Source of the DNA: JADJQU01 sp035490315 | GTDB lineage: Bacteria > Planctomycetota > UBA1135 > GCA-002686595 | NCBI GenBank assembly: GCA_035490315.1 | Contig: DATHET010000307.1 | Span: forward strand, 14,927-78,926 | Length of the DNA: 64,000 nt | Direction of reading: 5' to 3' | Shown: one piece after another, positions 51,422 through 60,957 of the stretch | Numbering within the stretch: position 1 is the stretch's first letter | Layout: each line of letters opens with the position of its first letter | Notes under the pieces: model-generated | Database searches by the model: none | What the model was told of the DNA's origin: nothing | Seen by the model: only the letters and a program-made list of their open reading frames with translations | Translations under genes and position numbers: made by a program

Positions 51422-51509
51422 GTGCGGAGCCGGCTCGATTCCGACACCCCCTCGGTCGCGCGGAGCGCGCGCCGAGGGGGTGTCGGAATCGAGCCGGCTC
51501 CGCACCGAC
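51418..51509. repeat. Perfect 38-bp inverted repeat just downstream of tex
   Basis: Arms 51418-51455 and 51472-51509 are exact reverse complements. The 16-base centre (CG-rich) can fold further. The structure starts where the duplicated gene end stops and ends four bases before the tex stop codon (51514), so it lies at the tex 3' end and may form its terminator. No T-tract follows. Confidence 0.7.
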
Positions 51510-51513
51510 AACG

Positions 51514-54408
51514 CTACTCGCTCGGAGGCGGGGGCACCTTGATCAGGGATTTCAGGCCGGCGAGCGGGCGGTTCTCCACGGCCTTCGAAGCCGCTTTCAC
51601 CGCTTGCGGGTCGTAGCTGTCGTCGCGGCCGCCTTCGCGATCGCGGCCGCCGCCCGGCTTGCCGCCGCGGCCGCCGCCGAATCGATCCTTGCGACCACCG
51701 CCGGCGCCGGCGAGTCCGTCGCGGCGTGAGACGGCCGCGCGCACCGGGGCTTCGGGACGGCGAGGCTCGCGCTCGCGCCATTCACCGCGGCCGCCGCGCT
51801 GGCCTCCGCGATCACCGCCGCCAGAGCGCTCGCCCTCGCCGCCGGCGCGGCCGTCGTCGTTGCGCGGCGGGCGCGGAGGACGCTCGCGGCGCGGCTCGCG
51901 CGGGATCTCGGCCACGTTCTTCAAGCTGACCGCCATGCGCGGGCCGGAGGGATCGACGATGCGCACGCGCACCGTGCGACCGACCGAGAGCAGCTCGCGC
52001 GCGTCGCGCACGTAGCGATCGGAGATCTCGCTGATGTGGATCATCGCGTCCGCCGCGAGTCCCAGATCGACGAAGGCTCCGAAGCTCGCCACGTTGGTGA
52101 CGCTGCCCTCGAGCGTGCGGCCAGGCGTCAAGGTCGCCGGATCCGTCGCGGGATCGAGCAGCTGAGGCACGAAGAGCCGCATGCGCGCGTCGCGTCCGGG
52201 GAAGGCGATCTCGCGCATCAGGTCGCGCCAGGTCAGGTCGTCGACGCCGAAATCTCCGCGCCGCATGCCCTTGGTCGAGCCCGGGTGGTTCAAGGCTTCC
52301 TCGACGCTGGCTCCGCTGGCCATGATCACGCGCCGAGCCAGCTCGTACTGCTCGGGGTGCAGACCGGTCGAATCCAGCGGCTCGGGGGAGCCTTGGACGC
52401 GCAGGAAAGCGATCGCGTTGGTCCATTGGACTTCGCTGAGCAGGCCGTCCTGGCGCAGCTCCTCGCGGCTCTCGAAAGGCCGCTCGGCGCGTCGCGCGAC
52501 GAGTCGCTTCGCCGCCTCGCGATCGAGGCCGGGCAGGTGCTCGAGGAATCCAACGCTCGCGCGGTTGACGTCGCAGCCGACCAGCGCGATCGCCGATTGG
52601 ATCGCGTCGTTGAACACGCGGCGCACGTTGGCCTTGCTGACCAGGCCCTGCTCCGAGCCGACTCCCAGGTGACGCGGGTCGACCTTGAGGAACTCGGCCA
52701 GAGGATCCTGCAGGCGCCGACCCAGGCTGATCGCCATGCGCTGCGGAACCGCGTGGTCGGGAAGCTCGGAACGACCCAGCTCGGAGTTCGCGTAGCTGGA
52801 CAGGCCCGAATCGTTGACGATGAACGCGAACGAATCGTTGCGAGCGCCCGCGCGCAGCGCCGCTCGGAACTTCGACAGGGCCGTGCGATTGGGCTTCCCA
52901 TGGCCGAAGGCGAACATGCGCATCTCGGGCTCGCCGAGCGCCGCGAGGGCAGTCGTGATCTCCGCCGCCAGCGCGGCGTCGTCCTTGCCTTCGACCTCGA
53001 TGCGAACGCCGCGCACGGTCTCGACCGTCGCGTCTTCCTTGGTGTTCTGCTTGGAAAGCGGCTCGCCCTGGGGGTTGATCGCGCACAGCGTCAAGTCGCC
53101 CTTGGGGCCGACGTCGACACCGACCACGGGGTAGGGTCCCCAGGGCGGCGAGAGCAGCATTTCGCGCAGGTGCTGCGCGAGGAAACGCAGGGCTTCGTCG
53201 TCGGCGCGCTCCTTGAGCTCGAGCCGCACGTCGGCTTCGACGACCGGCAGGAGGCGCCGCTCGAGCGCCTGGCGCGCCAGGGTGTCGAGCACGTTCGCGA
53301 AATCGGGGTGCGTGTGGCGGCCGAGCACGGCGCGCACTTTCGGCAGCACCTGCTTGACGTCGAGCGTGATCACGGTCGTGACCGCGCGCTCCTTCTGCGC
53401 CTGGCGCACGGCGAGCAGGCGATGGCCTTGGATCTGGCGCACCGGCTGGCGCAGCTTGAGCAGCGGCTTGTGCCGGCCCGCCTTGCCTTCGTGTCCCGAC
53501 GAGCGCACGGAAAGAATGCCGTGCTTGCGCAAGAGTCGGCGCACGAGTCCGCGCAGGCGCGCGTCGCGGCCGAGCCGATCGGACAGGATGCGCATCGCGC
53601 CCGCGAGGGCTTCCGCTTCCGTGTGGATGCCCTTGTCGGGATTGACGAAGGGCGCGCAGGCTCGCGCCAGCGCCGGCGTCAATTCGACGTGGTCGGTCAG
53701 CGGAACCGTTTCATGGGCGTGCGTCGCCTCGGGCAGGGCCGCGCCTTCCTCGTCGACTTTTTCGGGCCGGCCTTCCCAGGTGGCACCCGGCTCGTTGCTC
53801 GCGGGCGGCGCGGATTCGTTCGCGTCGCTGGCCTGCGATTCTTCTTCCGCAGAGGTCGCGGCAGATTCTTCGCCCGACGCATTTTCTTCCGACGCGACGC
53901 TCTCGGCGTGCTCTTCCGGTTGCGCGGCGGGCTCGGGCTCGCTCGCGGCTTCCTCGCTCAGCTTCTCATCGAGCGCGGCATCCTCCGCTTCGACTTTCGG
54001 CGAGCGCGGCAGCGGCTCGACCAGCAGATCGGCGAGCTTGCCGAGGCCGCGATCGAGGGCGTGCTGGACTTCCAGCTCGGGCCGGCGGTGCGGCACGAAC
54101 AGATCCTCCAGCTCGAATCGATCCATGCAATTCTGCACGCGCTCGATGTCGGCGGGAGTCGCCGTGGCGCTGGCTTCGACCATGCGCAGGATCGTCGCGC
54201 GGCGTCGGTCGAGCTCCTCGAGCTCGGTGCGCCGGTGCGCGATGCGACGGATGAAACTCTCGCTCATGACGCCGCAGGGCTCGCGGCGAACTCGGGCGAT
54301 GAAGGGCGCCAGCATGCCGAAGTCCAGCATTTCCAGCGCGGCATGGATGTGCTCAGGGCGGGCAGCGAATTCGCGGGCGACGTGAGCGACGATTTTCGGG
54401 GAGGTCAC
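51514..54408 (-). CDS. tex: Tex-family transcription/RNA-binding protein with acidic insertion and RGG tail
   Basis: The product has 964 residues, longer than the ~780 of typical Tex. The N-terminal Tex module (GMLAPFIARVRREPCGVMSE, LEDLFVPHRRPE) is split by an acidic, Ala/Glu/Ser-rich insertion at about 134-240. The central RNase H-like fold and HhH region follow (VGVDVGPKGDLTLCAINPQG, AIQSAIALVGCDVNRASVGF), then an S1 RNA-binding domain near 770-840 (LEGSVTNVASFGAFVDLG). The family GQYQHDV motif is replaced by GSEQGLV. The C-terminus is Arg/Gly/Glu-rich (about 850-935, for example RSGGGDRGGQRGGRGEWRE), like RNA-binding tails. It lies 162 bases downstream of the beta-propeller gene on the same strand. 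Confidence 0.82.
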   Translation of the reverse strand: MTSPKIVAHVAREFAARPEHIHAALEMLDFGMLAPFIARVRREPCGVMSESFIRRIAHRRTELEELDRRRATILRMVEASATATPADIERVQNCMDRFELEDLFVPHRRPELEVQHALDRGLGKLADLLVEPLPRSPKVEAEDAALDEKLSEEAASEPEPAAQPEEHAESVASEENASGEESAATSAEEESQASDANESAPPASNEPGATWEGRPEKVDEEGAALPEATHAHETVPLTDHVELTPALARACAPFVNPDKGIHTEAEALAGAMRILSDRLGRDARLRGLVRRLLRKHGILSVRSSGHEGKAGRHKPLLKLRQPVRQIQGHRLLAVRQAQKERAVTTVITLDVKQVLPKVRAVLGRHTHPDFANVLDTLARQALERRLLPVVEADVRLELKERADDEALRFLAQHLREMLLSPPWGPYPVVGVDVGPKGDLTLCAINPQGEPLSKQNTKEDATVETVRGVRIEVEGKDDAALAAEITTALAALGEPEMRMFAFGHGKPNRTALSKFRAALRAGARNDSFAFIVNDSGLSSYANSELGRSELPDHAVPQRMAISLGRRLQDPLAEFLKVDPRHLGVGSEQGLVSKANVRRVFNDAIQSAIALVGCDVNRASVGFLEHLPGLDREAAKRLVARRAERPFESREELRQDGLLSEVQWTNAIAFLRVQGSPEPLDSTGLHPEQYELARRVIMASGASVEEALNHPGSTKGMRRGDFGVDDLTWRDLMREIAFPGRDARMRLFVPQLLDPATDPATLTPGRTLEGSVTNVASFGAFVDLGLAADAMIHISEISDRYVRDARELLSVGRTVRVRIVDPSGPRMAVSLKNVAEIPREPRRERPPRPPRNDDGRAGGEGERSGGGDRGGQRGGRGEWREREPRRPEAPVRAAVSRRDGLAGAGGGRKDRFGGGRGGKPGGGRDREGGRDDSYDPQAVKAASKAVENRPLAGLKSLIKVPPPPSE

Positions 54409-54570
54409 GGACGGACTCCTGGGTCGAGTGAGGCGAGGCGCTCTCGCAACAGGTGCGGAGGCGACGCCGAGCTGGCGGGTGTCGTAAGGAAGGGCCGAAC
54501 AGGATACCGCAGCGGCGATCCCGCGGGGAATCCGTTGCGCGGAGCGCGGGCCCCGAATCGAACGGCGCTG

Positions 54571-55587
54571 TTACGCCGGAAGCTCGAAAATCGAGACGCG
54601 CGTTTCCTCGGCGACGAGGCAGGCGCCCTGGGCGACCGACCAGGCGACGCGCTCGTCGAGGCCGGGGACGGCCCATTCGTCCAGTCGCCGGCCGCTCAGC
54701 GCATCGCGCGCTTCGAGCAGCGCGCCCTTGACGACGTAGAGCCGTCCGGCGTCGGCGTGCACCGCGACCTCGGGGAATTCGCCGTCCTCTTCACCTTCGA
54801 TGGCTTCGTACCACAGCGGCGCGTCGGAGGGCTTGGCGGTCGGCTTGATCGCGATCAGCGCCAGGCCGGGCCCGAGCGCCTGATCGTCGCTGCGGCGCAG
54901 GTACTCGATCAGGGCCTCGCGCGGCAGGGCGGCGGTCAGATTGTCGAGCAACACGGTCAAGCTGCCGGAATCCGCGGCCAGATCGTGGATCACGGATTGC
55001 TCCGGCGGGATCAGCGCCGCCTCGAAGTGTCCGCTCTTCACGTCGAGCGCGATCAGGCCTTGTTTTTTCTTCGCCTCGGTCGAGGCGACGACGAACACGC
55101 GCGATCCCTGGCGCGCGATGTTGTGGTAGCGCTCGCCTTCGCGCGAGTAGGTCCAGCGCTCCTGCAGGCTGCGCGGATCGATCGCGATCACCTTGCGCTT
55201 GGAGGCGATCAGGACCACGTCCTCGAAGACGATCGCTTCGTCGAAAGCGGGGATCGTGCGCGCGTCGAGCAGCTCGCCGGATCCGAGGGTCATGCGCGCG
55301 ATGCGGTGGCCGTTGGAGGCGGGACCAGCGACGAGCACGTCTTCCTGAGGCCCGAAACCCGCGCCGAAACCGCGGCCGTAGCCGACTTCGCAGGGCGAGA
55401 CCCAGAGCACTTCGCCGCTCGATCGATCGAGGGCGCCGAGTTTCCCCGGAATCGCCGAATCGATCCAGCGCTCGCCCGCCGGCGGCTCGTAGACGTGGAC
55501 CAGCACGGGCCCGCTCGAGGCGACGGCGATCCCGTCGACCTCGAATTGGAGCTCGCGGCTCCAGCGGCGTCGCGCAGTGCGTGTCAT
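54571..55587 (-). CDS. PQQ/WD-like beta-propeller protein
   Basis: The product has 338 residues. It is built of blade-like repeats of the PQQ type: GKLGALDRSSGEVLWVSP, KVIAIDPRSLQERWTYS, GLIALDVKSGHFEAALIP and LLEARDALSGRRLDEWAV. No signal peptide or lipobox was seen, so it may be cytoplasmic. Such propellers bind other proteins or small ligands, and the blade motifs do not include clear PQQ-binding residues. It begins 17 bases after fusA on the same strand, so the two are probably co-transcribed; a role tied to EF-G is unproven. Confidence 0.7.
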   Translation of the reverse strand: MTRTARRRWSRELQFEVDGIAVASSGPVLVHVYEPPAGERWIDSAIPGKLGALDRSSGEVLWVSPCEVGYGRGFGAGFGPQEDVLVAGPASNGHRIARMTLGSGELLDARTIPAFDEAIVFEDVVLIASKRKVIAIDPRSLQERWTYSREGERYHNIARQGSRVFVVASTEAKKKQGLIALDVKSGHFEAALIPPEQSVIHDLAADSGSLTVLLDNLTAALPREALIEYLRRSDDQALGPGLALIAIKPTAKPSDAPLWYEAIEGEEDGEFPEVAVHADAGRLYVVKGALLEARDALSGRRLDEWAVPGLDERVAWSVAQGACLVAEETRVSIFELPA

Positions 55588-55604
55588 CGCATCCTGGCGC
55601 GCGC

Positions 55605-57731
55605 TCAGGCCTTCTCGGGCTCGCGCTTGGAGTCGAGGATCTTCTCGGCGATGTTGCGCGGCACGTCACGGTACTCGTGCAGCTCCATCGCGTAGGAGCC
55701 GCGGCCCTGGGTAGCGCCTCGCAGAGCGGACGAGTAGGCGAACATCTCCGCGATCGGCACCAAGGCGCGGATGATGCGCAGGTTGCCCAGGGCGTCGACG
55801 TCGGAAACTTCGCCGCGTCGGCTGTTCAGGTCCCCGACCACGCCGCCCATGTATTCATCGGGCACGCGCACCTCGATCTTCATGATTGGCTCGAGCAGCG
55901 AAACGTTGTTGTCCGCCGCCTGACGGAAGGCGAGCACGCCAGCCGACTGGAAGGCCATTTCACTCGAGTCGACGTCGTGGTACTTGCCGTCGAACAGCGT
56001 GGCCCGGACGTTGACGAATGGGAAACCGGTGCGGCCGCCGGAGTTGAAGCCCTCGGTCAGGCCCTTCTCGACCGCCGGGATGTACTCGCGCGGGATCGAG
56101 CCGCCCTTGATCCCGTCGACGAATTCGAAACCGCCGCCATCGGTCGGGGCGGCTTCGAAGCGCACCCAGACCACCGCGTATTGACCGCGGCCGCCCGACT
56201 GACGGATGAAGCGCGCTTCGGTCTCGATGTTTCGCGCCAGGCGCTGCTTGTACGCCACCTTCGGCTTGCCGGTGACCACGTCGCACTTGTGGTCGTTCAT
56301 GATCCGGTGCGTGATCACCTCGAGGTGCAACTCGCCCATTCCGGAGATCACGAGCTCGCCGGTGGCTTCGTTGGTCTGGGCGCGGAAGGTCGGGTCCTCG
56401 CGCATCATGCGGCCGATGATCTCGCCGAGCTTGTCGCGGTCGGATGATTTCTTCGGCTCGAGCGACATCGCGATCACGGCTTCAGGGAAGGTGATCTTCA
56501 CCAGCTGGATCGGTTTGTCCTCGTCGCACAAGGTGTCGCCGGTGTACGTGTTCTTCAGGCCGACCACCGCCGCGATGTCGCCGGCGCGCAGCTCGTCGAT
56601 CGCCTCGCGCTTGTTGGCGTGCATGCGCACGACGCGGCCGATGCGCTCGTTCTTGCCGGTGCGCGGATTGAGCACGCGCGTCGAGGCGCTGAGCACGCCG
56701 GAGTAGACGCGCACGAAAGTCAAGTCGCCCGTCGGCTCCGCGATGGTCTTGAACGCGAGCAGGCACATCGGCTCGTCGTCGTCGACCTTGCGCGTGACCA
56801 CTTCATCGGAGCGCGGCAGCGTCCCGGTGATCGGCGGCAGGTCCATCGGATGCGGCAGGAGATTGATCACCGCGTCGAGCAGAAAATTGACGCCCTTGTG
56901 CTTCAAGGCCGAGCCGCAGACCACCGGAGTGATCTGCATCGCGATCGTCGCGCGGCGCAGCGCTGCCAGCACCTTGTCCGAGGGCATCTCCTTGTCCTCG
57001 ACGAACATGTCGAGCAGCTCGGCGTCGTTCTCGGCCGCGGCTTCGAGCATGTGGTAGCGCGCCGCCTTGGCCTCCTCGAGCACCTGGGCGGGAACGTCCT
57101 GCTCGATGGTCTTCTGCTCGGTGTCCTCGCCGACGAACTCGTAGAAGCGCATCGTGATCAGGTCGACGATGCCGCGGAAGGCCTTCTCCATCCCGACCGG
57201 GAACTGGATCGGCACCGGGCGCGCGCCGAGACGGTCGATGATCGTCTGCACCGAGTATTTGAAGTCGGCGCCGGTGCGGTCGAGCTTGTTGATGAAGCAC
57301 AGGCGCGGGACGCCGTAGCGGTCGGCCTGGCGCCAGACCGTCTCGGACTGGGCCTCGACGCCGTTGACGCCGTCGAAAACCGCGACCGCGCCGTCGAGCA
57401 CTCTCAGCGAGCGCTCGACCTCGGCCGTGAAGTCCACGTGCCCGGGCGTGTCGATGATGTTGATCGAGTGGCCGCGCCATTCGGCGCTGGTTGCCGCGGA
57501 CTGGATGGTGATGCCGCGTTTGCGCTCCTCCTCCAGGTAGTCCATGGTCGTCTCACCGTCGTGGACCTCCCCCATCTTGTGGATCTTCTTGGTCAGGAAG
57601 AGGATCCGCTCGGTGACCGTCGTCTTGCCGGCATCGATGTGGGCCATGATGCCGATGTTGCGGTGGGTCGACAGACGTTTGGCGGTCGCCGAACTGTTCT
57701 GAGGCTTCTGAGTGATGACGATCGGCGGCAT
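55605..57731 (-). CDS. fusA: Translation elongation factor G
   Basis: A 708-residue EF-G with the full five-domain length. The G motifs are intact: AHIDAGKTT, the switch I motif [19 protein letters not shown] and [10 protein letters not shown]. Domain IV ([20 protein letters not shown]) and domain V ([17 protein letters not shown]) are also recognised. It translocates tRNA and mRNA on the ribosome in the cytoplasm. It is not with rpsL, rpsG or tuf here, so it may be an additional paralogue or a displaced main copy. A promoter is suggested at 57814-57841. The beta-propeller gene follows. Confidence 0.95.
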   Translation of the reverse strand: MPPIVITQKPQNSSATAKRLSTHRNIGIMAHIDAGKTTVTERILFLTKKIHKMGEVHDGETTMDYLEEERKRGITIQSAATSAEWRGHSINIIDTPGHVDFTAEVERSLRVLDGAVAVFDGVNGVEAQSETVWRQADRYGVPRLCFINKLDRTGADFKYSVQTIIDRLGARPVPIQFPVGMEKAFRGIVDLITMRFYEFVGEDTEQKTIEQDVPAQVLEEAKAARYHMLEAAAENDAELLDMFVEDKEMPSDKVLAALRRATIAMQITPVVCGSALKHKGVNFLLDAVINLLPHPMDLPPITGTLPRSDEVVTRKVDDDEPMCLLAFKTIAEPTGDLTFVRVYSGVLSASTRVLNPRTGKNERIGRVVRMHANKREAIDELRAGDIAAVVGLKNTYTGDTLCDEDKPIQLVKITFPEAVIAMSLEPKKSSDRDKLGEIIGRMMREDPTFRAQTNEATGELVISGMGELHLEVITHRIMNDHKCDVVTGKPKVAYKQRLARNIETEARFIRQSGGRGQYAVVWVRFEAAPTDGGGFEFVDGIKGGSIPREYIPAVEKGLTEGFNSGGRTGFPFVNVRATLFDGKYHDVDSSEMAFQSAGVLAFRQAADNNVSLLEPIMKIEVRVPDEYMGGVVGDLNSRRGEVSDVDALGNLRIIRALVPIAEMFAYSSALRGATQGRGSYAMELHEYRDVPRNIAEKILDSKREPEKA

Positions 57732-57813
57732 GGACGGCGAGGGAGTGGCGACGGGAAAACGGAAGCGCGTTCGCGCCTGTGGCGTTCGGGTCCGGAGTGT
57801 CCGGAGGGCAAAT

Positions 57814-57841
57814 AAGGTAACGAGCGCGCGCTCAGGGTCAA
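57814..57841 (-). promoter_or_regulatory. Putative fusA promoter
   Basis: Read on the minus strand, TTGACC (57841-57836) and TACCTT (57819-57814) are separated by 16 bases, fitting a sigma-70-type promoter about 85 bases before the fusA start. The spacer contains the 12-bp palindrome GAGCGCGCGCTC (57822-57833), which may be fortuitous in GC-rich DNA. Confidence 0.4.
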
Positions 57842-57899
57842 GCCGAGGGCCCGCGGATCGACCCGGAAGGACCCGAGATCGCGCGTGCGGCGGGGTTTT

Positions 57900-59636
57900 T
57901 CAGTGCTCGTGCGCGTCCGCGCCGGGCGAGAGCTGCGAGAGGAAGCCGCGCGGTCCCTCGCGAACCAGGACCCACAGGGTCAGCGCGCAGAGCAGGCTCG
58001 CGCAGACCACGTGCAGAAGCCCGGTCTCGTGTTCGTGCGCCGCGGCGTCCGCGACAGCGTAGGCGGGCAGGACCGCGTTGACGGCGAGGCCCAGGATGAA
58101 CGTGACGACCAGCGCGGTCAGCGCGAAGGCCACGGCGACGCGCGTCGAATGCAGCTGCTTCAAGGCCATGAACGTCGTCCAGTTGGTCGCCGGGCCCGTC
58201 AGCAGGAAGGCGAGCACCGCTCCCGGGGAGAATCCGCTGACCAGCAGCAGCGCGGCGAGCGGCGTCGCAGCCGTGGCGCAGATGTAGGAAGGCATGCCGA
58301 TCAGGCTGAGCACGATCACCTGCTTCCAGGGCGCGATCGAGCGCGCCCAGGAAGTCGCTTCCGGCCCCAGGAAAGGCTCGATGAAGACCGCTGCGAAGAG
58401 TCCGAACAGGATCCACGGTCCGAGGTGCGCCCAGGTCTCGAACAGGCCGTTCGCGATGTTCGAAATCCCTGGCCGCGGATGGTGATGTCCCTCGTGAGCG
58501 GGCTTCTGCGGCGCGCGCGGTCGGACCATGCGCCCGACGATCCAGCCAACCGCGAGGGCGAGGATCACCGCCGTGCACAGGCGCGCGACGGTGGTCTGCC
58601 AGCCGAGCAGCGGCAGCGAAAGCAGCAGCGAATCGACGCCAATCTCCGGCGCGGACACCAGGAGGGCCAGAGCCGCGCTCGCCGGCACACCCTTGACGAT
58701 CAGCGAGCGATAGATCGGCAGCACGCCGCAGGAGCAGACCGGCATCGGCGTTCCGATGACCACGCCGCGCGCCGCCTGGCTGAGGCCCGATCCGCGCGAA
58801 AGCCAGCGCGTCGCGACCTCGGGCAGGAAAGCCTCGATCAACCCCGCGCCGATCACGCCGAGCAAGAGCGGCGGCGCAGTCTCGAGGAACAATTCGACGA
58901 AAGCCGCGGGCAGGTGCGCCCCGCCGTGCTGGTGCTCGGAATGGCCCTCCTCCACGCCGAGGTACTTGATCAAAAGCCAGGCCGCGCCGACCGCCCCCAC
59001 CGCTGCCCAGGCATGGCGCTGCCGGCGATCCGCGGCTTCGTGATGCCCGGAGTCATGCTGCAAGACGAGGTGCAAGAGACCGCCGGCGAGCATGGCCGAG
59101 CACAAGGCCGAGAAGACCACCGAATTGATCGGCATCAGCGGCCCGAACCAGGTGATCGCGGCCACGGCGCAGATCACGACCACCGACCAGGCCTTTCCGA
59201 AGCGCCGCCGCGTCTGGCCCCAGAGCAGCACGCCCAGCGGCAGGTTGTGCCCCGCGACCACGAGCACCGTCGCGATCGCGAGCCGCTCGTTGTTGGCCGT
59301 CGAAGCCAGGGCCGCGCCCTCGAACAAGAGGTGCGCGACGAACAGCACCAGGATCAGGGCTCCGACCGTGATGCGCCAGCCCTGCCAGGCGTTGACCAGC
59401 GCGCGCTCGGTGACGAGCGGCAGGAACAGGCCGACCAGCATCAGGAGCGCTGCCCAGAGACCCAGGTGCGCCGCCGACTCCGGCATCAGGTGCAGCAAGG
59501 CCACCACGACGATCCCGCCGACCGTCATGCCGTCGACGAGGCCCGCGATCCGCGGCTGACGGCGCGCCGCGCGCTCCAGGAGCGGCCCGACGACGAGCGC
59601 GAGCGTGGCGATGGCGAGGAGAAGACTTGCGTTCAA
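57900..59636 (-). CDS. Metal permease: ZIP-like N-terminus fused to PF03773 permease
   Basis: The product has 578 residues and about 14 helices. The first ~200 residues look like a ZIP transporter (VVALLHLMPESAAHLG, VAGHNLPLGVLLWG) followed by a His-rich loop (EEGHSEHQHGGAH). The second half is the PF03773/SO_0444-like permease with the signature TPMPVCSCGVLPIYRSL, and GHHHPRP in the middle. Such permeases are linked to metal, arsenic or sulfur-oxyanion efflux; here His-rich segments suggest a transition metal. The start is TTG at 59636. The gene is 50 bases downstream of the HMG-CoA reductase gene, and the fusA promoter follows. Confidence 0.72.
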   Translation of the reverse strand: MNASLLLAIATLALVVGPLLERAARRQPRIAGLVDGMTVGGIVVVALLHLMPESAAHLGLWAALLMLVGLFLPLVTERALVNAWQGWRITVGALILVLFVAHLLFEGAALASTANNERLAIATVLVVAGHNLPLGVLLWGQTRRRFGKAWSVVVICAVAAITWFGPLMPINSVVFSALCSAMLAGGLLHLVLQHDSGHHEAADRRQRHAWAAVGAVGAAWLLIKYLGVEEGHSEHQHGGAHLPAAFVELFLETAPPLLLGVIGAGLIEAFLPEVATRWLSRGSGLSQAARGVVIGTPMPVCSCGVLPIYRSLIVKGVPASAALALLVSAPEIGVDSLLLSLPLLGWQTTVARLCTAVILALAVGWIVGRMVRPRAPQKPAHEGHHHPRPGISNIANGLFETWAHLGPWILFGLFAAVFIEPFLGPEATSWARSIAPWKQVIVLSLIGMPSYICATAATPLAALLLVSGFSPGAVLAFLLTGPATNWTTFMALKQLHSTRVAVAFALTALVVTFILGLAVNAVLPAYAVADAAAHEHETGLLHVVCASLLCALTLWVLVREGPRGFLSQLSPGADAHEH

Positions 59637-59686
59637 GCGCTGGCCACCAGGCGGCTCAGAGTATCAGGCGCGCCGCTCGGATTTCT

Positions 59687-60874
59687 TCAGCTCGATGGCG
59701 CGGGTCGATTGCGGCCGAGCTTTTCGTGCGCGGCGATGAACTCCTGGCTCGCGAAGGCGGCGAGCAGCGAGAGGTCTCCGGCGAGCACCACCGCGCCCAG
59801 GATCTCGGCGAAGGTGTTCGCGTGGCCGGTGCCCGCGCAACCCAGGATCGCGAGACATTCCGCCGCCGTGCCTTTCTGCGAGCCGCCGCCGACCGTGCCG
59901 ACGAGCAGCGAGGGCAGGGTCGCGCTCGCGTAGAGATCGCCGTCCGCGTTCTGCTCGAGATCCAGGAAACCGGTCGCGCATTCGCCGAGGTAGGCGACGT
60001 CCTGGCCGCAAGCGAGCAGCACCGCGGCGAGTCCATTGGCGCTTTGGACCAGCCAGTTGTGCGTGCCCAGGTGAGCGAAACCGACGCTGTAGCTCCGGTG
60101 GATCTCGACCATCGCTTCGGGCGTGGTCCGCGCGAGGCCCGCGAGGGCCGCGCGCGGTATCGTCGCGTCGACGACCACGCTGCGTCCGCGGCCTTCGATC
60201 AAGGCGCGAGCGTTGGCTCGCTTCTCGACGTCCTGGCCGTGAACGTAGCAGGCGCGCGCTCCCGTCCTTTCCGCCAGCGAACGCGAGCAATGGTCGGCGG
60301 CTTTCGCCGCCATGTTGATTCCGATCGCGTCGCCGGTCGTGAATTCCAGGCGCAAGATCAGGCGGCGGCCGATGATCTGAGTCGTCGCGCGGGTGAGCGC
60401 GCCGTGGCGCGTCTGAGTGCCGATTACTTCGCGCCAATTCTCGAGAAGTCCTTCCACGTGCGCGGCCGCGGCGATCGCGGCGGATGCGTCGTCGTACACG
60501 AGCATCGGATTCTGCGTCAGCCCTTCGTGGATCACGCGCGAACGAGGCCCTTCGCCCGCGGCGAGCAGGCGCATCCCGCGCGAATGCGAAGCGACCAGCG
60601 CGCCTTCGTTGGTCGCCATCGGTACGTAGACCTCGCGCCAGCCCGCGGACGTGTCGACGCCGAGCGGGCCGGCGAGGCCGAGCGGAATCTGCGCGAAACC
60701 GATCAGGTTCTCGATGTTCCCGCGCGCGGCCTGCGGATCGACGGACGCGCCTGCGATGTGCTCGAGTCGCTGTCCCGCGGCGCGTTCCGCCAGCTCGCGC
60801 CGGGCGCGTATCGCGTCACCCGAATAGTCATCGTCCTTCGATCGCGGCAGCGCGGAGAGCCTGGGTCGGTTCAT
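59687..60874 (-). CDS. HMG-CoA reductase, class I-like
   Basis: The product has 395 residues. Class I motifs are clear: ENLIGFAQIPLGLAGPL, PMATNEGALVAS (catalytic Glu, about 90), VEKRANARALIEGRG (catalytic Lys, about 218), GQDVAYLGE (Asp, about 292), DAIGINMAAKA for the cofactor site, GTVGGGS and the catalytic His in AAHEKLGRN (about 383). All four expected catalytic residues are present. It converts HMG-CoA to mevalonate with NADPH, the key step of the mevalonate isoprenoid pathway. There is no membrane anchor, and the length matches archaeal/bacterial soluble enzymes. No other mevalonate gene is in the window. It lies between an ExbD-like lipoprotein gene and the metal permease. Confidence 0.88.
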   Translation of the reverse strand: MNRPRLSALPRSKDDDYSGDAIRARRELAERAAGQRLEHIAGASVDPQAARGNIENLIGFAQIPLGLAGPLGVDTSAGWREVYVPMATNEGALVASHSRGMRLLAAGEGPRSRVIHEGLTQNPMLVYDDASAAIAAAAHVEGLLENWREVIGTQTRHGALTRATTQIIGRRLILRLEFTTGDAIGINMAAKAADHCSRSLAERTGARACYVHGQDVEKRANARALIEGRGRSVVVDATIPRAALAGLARTTPEAMVEIHRSYSVGFAHLGTHNWLVQSANGLAAVLLACGQDVAYLGECATGFLDLEQNADGDLYASATLPSLLVGTVGGGSQKGTAAECLAILGCAGTGHANTFAEILGAVVLAGDLSLLAAFASQEFIAAHEKLGRNRPAPSS

Positions 60875-60957
60875 GATCGGCCCAGCGTAGCCGCCGGAGC
60901 GCTCGATTCACGCGCGCCGTTCCGTGGCGATCGTCGACAGGCGGTCGCAGACCGCGA

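Noticed and set aside
43214..51509. A common mobile repeat family comprising the three long inverted repeats
   Set aside because: Their arm sequences do not resemble each other, so only their size and location are similar.
51184..51729. 181-codon plus-strand frame that includes LVQLSTVLTDPKLRK
   Set aside because: It is the decayed copy of another gene's end, runs through the hairpin and opposite tex, and has no start with a ribosome-binding site.
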